A stretch of 64,000 bases of DNA from Tethya wilhelma (taxonomy: Eukaryota > Porifera > Demospongiae > Tethyida > Tethyidae): positions 8,202,553 to 8,266,552 of the forward strand of contig CAXIPT010000002.1 of assembly GCA_964030475.1 (NCBI GenBank), written 5' to 3'. The notes beneath the pieces are model-generated. The model saw only the letters and a program-made list of their open reading frames with translations, had not been told where the DNA came from and did no database searches. How positions within the stretch are numbered: the first letter of the stretch is position 1; each line of letters opens with the position of its first letter. Both the position numbers and the translations under genes were made by a program. Shown here one piece after another: positions 44,367-55,100 of this stretch.

Positions 44367-46832
44367 CTAACTATTGACAACCCTTCTAAGTTTTTCAAGT
44401 ACCTCAACAATCTCCTCCTGTTTGTCTTTCTTTAGCTGTTCAATCTGCTCTTGGTCGATGCTATCAAAGTTGATGTTGTATCTTATACACGAGAGAATTT
44501 TCACTCTTTCCTTTACAGCTTCCATAAAGCTGACTCGATGCTCCCAGCCTTCTCTGGCTTCTCTTTGCTCCATCTCTATTAGCAATTGAACATAGCTGAC
44601 CCTTGTGAACGGGAACGGATTTAGAGCAATATCCTTCAATGTCAGCAAGCACTCACTAGCCCTTGTAGCTACACTTTTAAGTTCCACACGTGCTCCTTGA
44701 AGCTTCCTTTGGTATGTAACAAGTTCTTTTTCTACTGTTACCTTTCTCACTAGAGCACTTTTATATTGCTGCTTGAGTTCTGGAAATGTTATCTTCTGTT
44801 TCCAAACGGCTGTTTCGGTATCAGTTTTTTGATACTCTAATTGAACTTCTTGAGTCTCAGAGTAGACTTTGCTTGAAGATAATTCGGCTTCAATTGTGAG
44901 CAGTAATGTCTTATTTTGCTTAACAAATTCAATCTCAGTCAAACACTCTTCCAGTAGTTGTTGAAATTCAAGTGCTAAAGTTAGTACTTTATCGCGTTCT
45001 TCAAGAACTCTTCTCGTCGTGTTGAGGTCAACGTTCTTAGTGTCTGAAAACAAAGTGAAAAATTTCTTGAACGATTCCATTCCCATTTTCCAAAACATCT
45101 CATCAAAGTTATCATCATCAGTTGAGCCAATAGCATAGAGTGCTGAATTGTTGAATCTGAAGATGTCTGCATGAGGAATTTTTGCTTCTCTGATGGCAGT
45201 CATAACCGGTGGGGTTTGTCCATCAGCAAAGGTGATCATTATAAAGATATTCTGAGCAACGTTCTTGCCAAATATAGAAAGCAGTGAATCAAAGACATAC
45301 TTTTGTGTTGTAGTGAGACGCATCAATGCTGATTGCACCACCAAGCCAACTCCGTTCAAGTAAGGTACACTTTTCGAGGTAAAGAACAGTTTTATCTTTT
45401 CCATTATGAGCAAGTCTTGCTCAAACCCCGAGGTGTCTTCGAATCCAGGAGTATCAATGATGGTAAGTGAATAGGGGAGTGGTGATCCTGGCATAGCGTG
45501 GATGGTGTACACTGTGATGTGGTTAGCTTGGCTGTGTGCTTGACTCTTGCCTTCATCGGTGATGAGCTTGAATCGGAAGTCATCTTTCCATTGCACTCCC
45601 AGGATGTAGTTGATCATGCCATTGATCAGAGTGCTCTTTCCAGTACCAGTAGCTCCTAGAACCATCAGAACTTTATTTTCTACGCATTTTGTTTGTTTTC
45701 CAATTGTTACATGTCTAATTCCTTCTTGCATGAAGTCACCATTGGTGTGAATCAAGTAGACTGGAAGTCTAGCATCTGAGTGAGGAAGAACAGATGTATG
45801 CTTGAGTAGGTCAGACAAGTGGCTGGGAGGAGTTTGGAGAGTAACAATAGGGTCACTGAGGTGGCTGTATTCACTAACACCAGCATCATATTCAGCTCGC
45901 ACTTTAAACAGATACTCACTCTCTGATCGTAAGTTTCCAAGAGTTAAGGAGGTTTCTTTGCCAGTGGTTGTCTTGCTCTTCCACTGGTCAGCTGGTTCTT
46001 CCTTTAGACCATAGCACACAGTGTATTTCTGTACACTATCAGAGCCATACTCAGGTTTAGACCACTCCAATAGAATGCTGGAATGAGTGATACCACTTTT
46101 AACTGGTTTCACATATTCAGGGCTCACTGGCGGGTCAAAATCCTCTAATGTTTGTCCATCTCTACAAAGTGTAATGGAAGATGTGCACTCATCTCCTTCA
46201 CCAAACAGAGCAACAAACTTGACATCATCTTTCCTATTAGCATTCGCAAAAGAAACAAACTGTCTAATTTGCTTCCGAATATGCCTCAATTGTTTTTTAT
46301 CTTTGTACCACAATAGTTCGATACTTAAGTTAGAGTCATCTTCAATTTCAGTGGTTCCATTTACTGAGCCATTTGCTGATGTTAAAATTTCCTCAGTCCT
46401 GTTTGTGTTTGTCTTGTGACAGGAGGGAATCAAGATCTTCAGACACACCACTCGACCATAGTTTGATTCTGAGTCACTGGTGAAATTATCTACCTTGCAT
46501 TGGTTTGATGTGGATGCTGTAACAATGATGTGTTCGTTCTTTTTTATTGTTAGGAAAAACCTTTCTAGAATTTTGATTTCCTTTTCTTTTTCACTCAACC
46601 ACAAGGAGATATCTTTAAATTGATCACTGCAGTAGTTCTGAGGAGGCACAGCAGTGGAAGGAACTTGGTATGTGTGTTCTTTCATTCGGATAGTTTCCAA
46701 CAAGTCTTGAAGTTGTTTTCTATTACTTCCAAAGTATGTAAAAACAGTTGTAGCTTCTAGCAAGTGACTACATCTCTCGATCAGCAAACTGAGCAACGCA
46801 TGATCATCAATATCCATGGATGCTTGAGTCAT
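44367..46832 (-). CDS. FN3/GTPase paralogue lacking the toxin-like module
   Basis: 821 aa, single exon, start MTQASMDIDDHALLSLL. Its N-terminal ~220 residues correspond to the middle of the larger paralogue (LWLSEKEKEIKILERFF; LRHIRKQIRQFVSFANAN). FN3 is at ~235-330 (ITHSSILLEWSKPEYGSDSV). The GTPase has P-loop GATGTGKSTLING (~390) and IIDTPGFEDTSG, then coiled coil. The MACPF-like domain and the Cys/His cluster are both missing. The FN3 and G domains are far more alike than the rest, which suggests recent duplication or gene conversion. Possibly a regulator of, or assembly partner for, the longer protein (inference). Confidence 0.85.
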   Translation of the reverse strand: MTQASMDIDDHALLSLLIERCSHLLEATTVFTYFGSNRKQLQDLLETIRMKEHTYQVPSTAVPPQNYCSDQFKDISLWLSEKEKEIKILERFFLTIKKNEHIIVTASTSNQCKVDNFTSDSESNYGRVVCLKILIPSCHKTNTNRTEEILTSANGSVNGTTEIEDDSNLSIELLWYKDKKQLRHIRKQIRQFVSFANANRKDDVKFVALFGEGDECTSSITLCRDGQTLEDFDPPVSPEYVKPVKSGITHSSILLEWSKPEYGSDSVQKYTVCYGLKEEPADQWKSKTTTGKETSLTLGNLRSESEYLFKVRAEYDAGVSEYSHLSDPIVTLQTPPSHLSDLLKHTSVLPHSDARLPVYLIHTNGDFMQEGIRHVTIGKQTKCVENKVLMVLGATGTGKSTLINGMINYILGVQWKDDFRFKLITDEGKSQAHSQANHITVYTIHAMPGSPLPYSLTIIDTPGFEDTSGFEQDLLIMEKIKLFFTSKSVPYLNGVGLVVQSALMRLTTTQKYVFDSLLSIFGKNVAQNIFIMITFADGQTPPVMTAIREAKIPHADIFRFNNSALYAIGSTDDDNFDEMFWKMGMESFKKFFTLFSDTKNVDLNTTRRVLEERDKVLTLALEFQQLLEECLTEIEFVKQNKTLLLTIEAELSSSKVYSETQEVQLEYQKTDTETAVWKQKITFPELKQQYKSALVRKVTVEKELVTYQRKLQGARVELKSVATRASECLLTLKDIALNPFPFTRVSYVQLLIEMEQREAREGWEHRVSFMEAVKERVKILSCIRYNINFDSIDQEQIEQLKKDKQEEIVEVLEKLRRVVNS

Positions 46833-48055
46833 CTTTATAATAGATCACTGTATACTCTCCCAGTCTCCTATGATGTTCATTGTTTATCATAATAAATTAT
46901 GCTATGTCACGTGTATGAGGTAGGCTGGTTGGGGAAGTCCCAATGATGATGCATAAGTTACGCATCTGATCATGCATCCTTTGCTCGCCACAGAGTCAGT
47001 GAAGTCTGAGTCTCCTAGTTTCAGCAAGTCAATGTACTGTAGTTCGTTCAATTTGACGTGAGTGCTTTTAGAATCTATCTCACATCTCTCACTCTCCCTC
47101 TCTCACTCACTTATATACACACATACACTAGTGAAAAGATCTCTCTATTCACTAGGTGATTCAGTGTGAAAATATTTCTGTTAAAAAAATTAATGTTGAA
47201 GAAGCACAATTAAGTCAAAAGAAAGGGGTAAGTATATTCTCACTAGCTATAGAACAATGTTTTTTGTGATAGGAGATGCAGGCCAGTGGGTGATGGAAGG
47301 GTCTGCATGGAAACAAATCAATGATGTATGGCTTAGCCACGAATAATTGTTGAAATCAATGTAGAAGTGCTGTAGAATTGTAACCACACACTTTATGAAA
47401 CTTGACTGATTTGAAAACTTTGTCAATAATTGATCCTGAATATTAAGAAAATTTTCTGGTAGTTTGTATTGATTAATAGTTTATTTAGATAAAAGTCTTA
47501 TAAGGTAAAATGGGGTAATTCCAAACCTGGGGGTATAATTCCGATGTCATAGGGCTAGCTACTATGAACGCTGTTCAGATTATATGCTTTTCAGATATGG
47601 TTGGTTCTGTCGATAGAATAAAGTCACAGCTAAATAGCGTTTATGGCAGAGAAATAAGCACATCGAAATTGCCCTGCCTTACCTTACTAATTTTTTTACA
47701 GGTTTCTCGATCATTTTAATGTTACAGTTGTCTTGAGCATTTTATTGATGCATGAGCATTTTGTTTTCCTGTAGAAAAAAAAGTTTACACTCAGATGGAT
47801 CATTATCTGCATTTCCCTTTATTATTCAGAGATTGTTCTTTGATCAGTCAAACCAAAACCTAGAATTTAATTTGATAACCTGAGAGGGTCATATTTTCAC
47901 CGCAGTGGTTTAGAGCTACAAATGAGCATTCGCTTCTATACCTTTTTCTCTCACTAGTCTGTATATAGATGGACAACGTTTTGTGTATCTATATTATTAT
48001 TTTAAACATATTATATATGTTTTGCAAACAATTCTTTAATGTATGTCTCTTGACA
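46833..48055. promoter_or_regulatory. Divergent intergenic region, possible 5' UTR exon
   Basis: Separates the minus-strand GTPase from the plus-strand NACHT-LRR gene. A candidate non-coding first exon ends at the strong donor AAAGGG|GTAAGT (~47229). A small MITE lies at 47501-47686. No Death-domain exon was found upstream of the NACHT. Confidence 0.4.
47501..47686. mobile_element. Small MITE with TAAGGTAA termini
   Basis: TAAGGTAAAATGGGGTAATTCC at the left and a diverged complement (AAATTGCCCTGCCTTACCTTA) at the right; ~186 bp, non-coding. Confidence 0.5.
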
Positions 48056-51000
48056 GATATAAAGTTTTGTACAGTGTTAGAATGGAGGAATTTGTGGAAA
48101 GTTTAAAAGGAAAATACCACGAGAAGCTTATCTTGAGTCCTGAGAATCAATATCCACCTTGTCGTGGAGAGAAGCTTGTTAAACTAGAACTAGTGGAAGG
48201 AGAGAAGGCTCAAGGTTATGCCGCTAACTGGCAGAGAGGAAAAGAAGAAGAGGAAGAAAGCATCAAAAGACATCCTATTGAGTGTGCCAATCTCTTTCAA
48301 ACAGATAAAGCAATACCAGTGAGGAGAGTGTTAGTGGAGGGAGATGCTGGTATATATAGGGAAGACAACCTTGACTATCATTGTATCCTTAAACTGGGCC
48401 AATGGGAAATTATTTGGCCAATTTTATTTGGTTCTTCTTCTTCCACTTCGAGACAGTCGAGTAGCAAGTGTAGCTTCTCTCTCTGATCTCCTGAAGCTGT
48501 TCCATGGAAGCAGTAGAATCTGTTTATCTGTGGCAGAATCTTTGGAAGAGACAGAAGGTAAGGATGTTCTGATTGTTGCTGATGGCTGGGACGAGTTGAG
48601 TGATGCAAACCGTGAACCCGGATCTTTCTTGCATAGTCTTCTCTTTGGAAGTGTCCTTCCATTTGTATCAGTACTACTGACATCAAGGCCATCTGCCTCA
48701 AGTTGTTTTCACAAAAGTATGGTTGTAAATCGATTTGTTGAAGTAGTGGGGTTTAGTGAGGAAAATATCACTGAATACATCCAATCAGAGTTTCAAGATG
48801 ACCCTGATAAAGGAGTGACCCTCTTGCAGCAATTGGAATCAAATCCTCTGATTGCCAGTATATGCAGTGTACCTCTAAACTGTGCAATTGTGTGCCATTT
48901 GCAGCATAAATTAACCCATTCACTTCCGCGTACCAAGACAGAGCTGTACACGATGGTCATATTACAGGCCTTGTATCGTAACATCACCAAGTACCCACAG
49001 TATTCAGATATCCTAAGCCTCTCTAGCTTTGAGTCTTTGCCTGAAGAATTTCAGGCTTCTTGGTACAGTCTTTGTGAATTTGCTTATCGATCTATTGAGA
49101 GAGATCAGTTAGTCTTTTCTAATGACGAGCTATCAGCAGTGTTTCCAGGAGGGAATTCATCAACAAATGACCTGTTCTCTTTTGGCCTGGTTCAGTCTGC
49201 CCACTCCATTCTCTCTACTGAAGCTGGTTATGGTCTTTCCTTTCACTTCACTCACTTGACCTTCCAAGAATACCTAGCTGCTCTTCATCTTGTAAGGCAG
49301 TCCCCTGACACTCAACTTGCTGTTTGTCGGGAATATGGGCACTCCATTCGTTTTGAGGCATTTTGGGGCTTTTTCTTTGGTATTGCCTGTAATGTAACCT
49401 GTGTTAGTCCACCAATAATAACCAAAAAATTCCTCAAAGTTTTTCTCCATATAAATTGGACTTTCATGTATTTTAATTCTCTTCGTTTGCTATCTCATTG
49501 TTGCTTTGAATCACAAAGGAATGATATCACCACATTTGTAACACAATCAATGAATACTCGACTCTTGCTTCAGATACGTACTGCCCATGATTGCTCTGCT
49601 GCTATTTACACATTATCCGATCTTAAATCTTGTACACGAGTCATGATATCCTCAAACTATGAAGGTTGCAAACTGGGAGACAAAGGAATGGTTTCCCTGG
49701 TAAATGTACTTGCCTCCAAGTCCAAACATCTACAAATTGATGGTTTTAAACTCAATGGAAACAATTTGACAGATGAAGGCATCACCACACTCTTCTCATT
49801 AGATTCTCAAGTGTACATTTCCCTTACAAATTTAGAGCTAATTGACAACCAAATTGGACCAAAAGGAGTGGACTCTATCATGAGTGCACTCTCAGTCAAC
49901 TTTCCTATGTTATCCATCTTAAAGCTATCTCATAATCCTCTTGGAGTCAATGGTCTTCAGTCACTAGAAAGTGCTGATACTCTTTCAGGTGATCCTGAAA
50001 TCAATGGTGTGGTGCTGACTACATTTTTACAGGCTCTTTCTTCTGAATGCCCAAAGTTGACGATACTCAATTTGTCCAAAAACCTCTTCAGTGTACTGGG
50101 AGCCCAAGCAATTAGTAATAATTTACTCTCTAATTTGAAGATCGCTAAGCTGCTGGATGATGGCTTAAGTAAGCCAAATCGATCACGTAGTATGATATTC
50201 ACTTTACATTTGCATGAGACAATGTTAGGTGATAAAGGTGTTGCAGCCCTTGTTCAAAGCCATAGTCCAGAACATCAAGTTTGGCGTCTTGACATTCTTA
50301 AACTAAGTAGAAATAAGATATCCTATTATGGAGTATTAGCTCTTTCTGAAAGTATTGCAGCAGGCACCTTGAATGTGAGCAATCTTATTTTGGATGGTAA
50401 TTCATTGGGGATGCAAGGAACTCTAACAATTTGTAGCATGCTCAGTAGCACACAATGCTGTGTTGAATTTTTGTCAATAGCCAACTGTAGTCTCACAGCA
50501 GTAGAATCAACTCGATCAGAAGTTATCTCTCAGAGTGATCTAGCAAACTTGATCAAACAGCTCCCCTTGAACAAGTCAGTTCACTATCTCAATGTCTCTG
50601 AAAACAACTTTTCAGGTGAAAACCTTTGTGTCCTTAGCTCACTTCTCTCTTTGTGTTCTGATCTATATGACCTTAATTCTCAGCAATGCTACATAACTTC
50701 GAATGATATTCAGACACTTGCTTCTCATGTTTCAAGCCATCCATTTAATAAAGAGATGCGGTTTTGGGTTTTAGGAAACCTCAATGTTGATAATGAAAGC
50801 ATAGAACTTCTGACAAATAGCATACCCACCTTATTGCCAAATATTGAAAAAATTGTTCTTGATACACTCCCTGGTATTCCTAAAGAAATTGTTGAAAAAC
50901 TTGAAAATGCAGTCCGAAAACAAAAACAGGTGAGTACATGATCGCTTGATTATTACATCAATATTATATTATTGAAAATCATACACTCATTTGTTTATCT

Positions 51001-51733
51001 TCTTAGGAAAAATGGAGAAGGACAAAACTAAGAGAAATTGTGTTGTGTGGACTGTCATTGTGTGAGGATGAGAAAAAAGAGATTGAACAAATAATTGAGG
51101 TATATAGGGTAGTTCAATGCACTTGACGCCACTTGTCATATCAAGTTAAAAAATAACTGTTTGCATGCATGCTAGCGCTGATCTAATCAGAGCTAGGAGC
51201 TATATAGGTACAACATGAATGGTCTTGCTGAATTAGCAAGCAGGTGCATGCACATTATCCATTCTGATTGTGATTATTGTGGTCACATAATTGAAATGCA
51301 CTTGTCAGGTCAGTGAAGGTATATGCATGTCCTCTCTGATGTCTGTGAATAATAAATTAAACTTAAGGAGAGTCTGTAAATAGGACATACTAATCTATCG
51401 AGCTAGACTGCTTTAACCCTTTCACAGAGAAATTTTTTTAGTGTGCCAGTCATAATGTAGTGAAAAATGGGTGTAGCTCAATAGACTACAAACACACAAG
51501 TCATTATATTTATGTACATAGCATGCTAAATTATATTAATGGATGTGTACACACATGCACACTTAACTTACATATAGAAACAGTTTGAGATACAGACTCT
51601 GATGGCATCTGGTTCAGCTAAGTTGGTGAAAATCCTCTTTGTAATGGTGTGTCTCGAAGTCTTGAATTCTCTTTCTCCTTTTTTCCCACGCCATCCTCCA
51701 ACCATAACTCTCACTGTAACTAATAGGGACCAG
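48056..51733 (+). pseudogene. NACHT-LRR receptor with 4-bp insertion in Walker A
   Basis: Coding starts after the acceptor TTGACAG at 48055. The main exon runs to 50930, followed by in-phase exons 51007-51099 (EKWRRTKLREIVLCGLSL) and 51578-51733 (KQFEIQTLMASGSAK). The N-terminal ~100 residues (RMEEFVESLKGKYHEKLIL) are in one frame up to VLVEGDAGI. The rest is in another frame from GKTTLT on, because GGTATATATAGGG carries four extra bases (TATA) at ~48350-48358. The rest is a normal sponge-type NACHT: Walker B VLIVADGWDEL, sensor LLTSRPSAS, HFTHLTFQEYLAALHL, then ribonuclease-inhibitor-type LRRs from ~residue 430 (LTNLELIDNQIGPKGVDSIM, LTILNLSKN). Only this one break was seen in ~3 kb, so a recent null allele or an assembly slip is likely. 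Confidence 0.85.
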
Positions 51734-52197
51734 GTGAGTTAAAAAGTAAAAACTAGCTATTAGTGATTAGCCTAAGAGACCCCATCCATGGCTTCTTTAC
51801 TAACGACTTGAAGTGTAACATAGAGCCTAGTCATTTTTATCCATGTGAGTGACGAACGTACATATAGTATGCATGCATGGGTCCATCCCAGATAAGTAAG
51901 TATGCATGATAGGATATGACTGCTGTATAAAGGGGAAGTTTCGAGCTTGCACTGCTCATTCATGAAAGTTAAACCACAAACTAATGTTTGACTAGAGACA
52001 TCCGCGAAAAGTTTGACTATACAATCAATAAAACTTTTCCACTATGCAGTAATCATTATTTTTTTAATTGGCAGTATATGACAATTGTACTGTGATAGTC
52101 GACCTACATGTATACATTCACACTGATTTAGAATATTTCTTCAAGTCAGGCTATGACTCTACCACCCCTGACCTATGTAAGCAAACTTCTCAGCTAG

Positions 52198-55100
52198 TGA
52201 TGGAGGGGAGGGTCATGTGGGGACAGTGGTGGAGATATCAGAGCCATCATCAGGTGGAGGGAGAACAGCTCTAGTGCAGTGGGACTGTGGTAACACTGGT
52301 CACTACCGGTGTGGGGTGGAGGGCAAGTTTGACCTCAGAGTTTTGGACAGTACTCCTACTGGTGAGTCTAGTTGAATTGAAGCTTCCTCAACAATTTTGT
52401 ATATATGTATATTAAGGTAAATATGATTTTGATTCTTAATAATTTTAATCTACTTAGGTATTGTCTTTTGGGGAGTGCGATGTGACTCATGCAAAAGATA
52501 CCCTATTCATGGGATGAGATGGAAGTGCAGTGAATGCTGGGACTATGACTTATGTTCTCACTGCTACCACCAAGGAATGGTAGCACTGAAAGATTCACTG
52601 GAACACAAATTTGTACGATATGACTATCCTTCAAGAGTTACACTCATAAGGTATGTTGTTCACTTGAATAATATTTCAATGATCAATGCTGATGTAGTTA
52701 TGCCTGGAGTATACCAAGTAAATTTTCATATTAATTAATCGTGTGATTTCCATCATATGTCACATGCCATTAGTGTCCAATTGCCTCCCAGAGCTGGTGC
52801 TAGGAGACTGGAGGCCAAAGGGATCTTCCCAGGAGGAGTGGTGGTGAGAGGGCCAGACTGGAACTATGGAGACCATGATGGTATCATTAAACTTGAATAT
52901 GCATGACAGCAGAATCATAGATCTAAGTAACCAAACTATAAGACAGTACGTATACGTCTGTAATACTACATTGCCCTGTACCGGCCCATGCCATGGCATC
53001 CTCATGATACATAGATCTCGAGATCTCAAAGCTTTAACTAATACCATTATATGCATGTATCCATGTTGCCATTTTGCTATTATAAAACATTGTAAATATT
53101 ATAAACAGCATTTATAGTACCGTAAATGTGGAAATATTGCATGGCGGTAATTGCGATTTTGGTCTGGCGGCCTCCAGCAAAAATATTGGCGGTTTTAAAT
53201 TTGGCGGTCATGCATTGAATGAACACTCGCAGAATTATATGTATGATGAAATATTGGCGGTACATTAAATTTGGCGATTTCTGAGACGATCGCCAATTCG
53301 CCAAATTATAGAAATGTACCGCCAATATTTCCACGTTTACGGTATTAGCTTCAATTGCAACTATATATGCATGATATTATAGGTAGTGAAGGAGGAAAAG
53401 GAATAGTCAGCAATTTAGAGTCTACTAATCACTCAACAGAAACAAAACAGTTATTCATAACTCATCAGGTACTGTCTGGGGTGATTTGTGTAGCTCCTCT
53501 TTTAGATGTTTGTGAGGCGAGCTCTCTTCATTGGTAGACTCCTTTGCGTCATTAGAGGGGGGTGTCTGATAACTACTATTTATGTATACAAAATTAATAA
53601 TCATGTAGACTCGTGTTGCCCCAGTAGTAGTTTTATGGGATGCGACCAAAAGGAGAACAGATTGTAGACTAGGCTACCAAGGAAAGGTAGGCACATGATG
53701 ATAGATATCTGTCTTTTAATTGACCAATTGACATTACCTTGTAACCTATAGGTTGATGTGAAGTGTATTACTCCATCCAGTGGAGGTTACTACTACCCTG
53801 ATCATTTACCAATGTTAGGTAATTAAAATCATTTAGCCATGCATCTTTTCCTCACTATCAATCTAGTGCTGGCAGGTCACAACTATTACTTATGGTTGAT
53901 TGTACATTGTAGGTGCCCCTTACAATTTTCAACAAGAACAAGTTGACAAACTCAAAGTTCAACACTCAATTGAACTACAAAATAAGGTTAGTTTTGGTAC
54001 ACCTGACCATGCATGTATAATAAGTCTCGTCAGGCTGCTACATTATTGTAGTACAGTCGAACCTCCGATAACTGACCCTCCCAACAGTGGACAACCTCTC
54101 TATAGCGGACAGTAGCTGTGCTCCCGGACGAAATCCCCATTACTCAATACAAAAAAAACCTCCCAACAAGGGACACTTCTCGATTCCGAACAACGGACAA
54201 ACTGCTGCTCCCGAACAAGCAATTATGATTGAAAAGTGCTTCTAATAGTGGACAAATAGGAAACCACACCTTCATTATCATCACGTGCATGCGCATATAA
54301 TTTTGTAATGTCAGAGAAGGTGCGAGCGGTCAGCTTCTGGATCTTCTAAATGGCAGGAATTCTTGATGTCTTGGTGGAAAACAAGACCCTTGAGATGGTT
54401 GTAGTTGTCTCTCTCTTCATCAACACAGACTACAAATTGTCAATTCCATGATTATTTCCACTCTGCCTAGGAATCCTGGTACTCTAGATCTTCCATGGTA
54501 CACTGCATAGTGTGCATAGCTAAATATGTGTCAGAATGTCAAATAAAAGGTGTTTTAGGTGAAAAATAAAAAACCTCCCAACAGAGGACAACCTCCGAAT
54601 AGAGGACAAAAGCCATGCTCCGAAAGTGTCCCTTGTTCGGAGGTTCGACTGTAAGTCCTTCAACTGTATACCATATGCCATCAGATCACCTGTATCACCA
54701 CACACCACCTCATTATGTGAAGCAGTTGTAAAGCAATAATAATAAAAATAATTGCCGAGCGCCTTAGCGCGAGGCAGTGTAATCTTGCAGGGGCCAAAAA
54801 TTGTGGAAGTAAAATCCAATTACACGTCATCAACACCGGATGAAAACGGGGCCAATTTGGCAAAAATTGTTCCGGTTTGAAACAAGCTAGCTGCATGCTC
54901 GTGATCGTGATGATCCTTACCATAATATACGAAACACGTGCGCGCGCACAGCTCGAGATCTCGTGCTACGTATCATACGTACGGTAGTACGTATAGTAGG
55001 AATGGGCCACATGTCTCATAGACCCAATACAAAATGTTAGTCACCATAAAAATCTAACAAAACAAAGATAAGCCCTCAAACTTGCTCAAAGGCTCTCCCC

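Noticed and set aside
54640..54653. GGTTCGACTG resembling a tRNA B-box
   Set aside because: It is the terminal repeat of the Tigger-like element; there is no A-box or cloverleaf.
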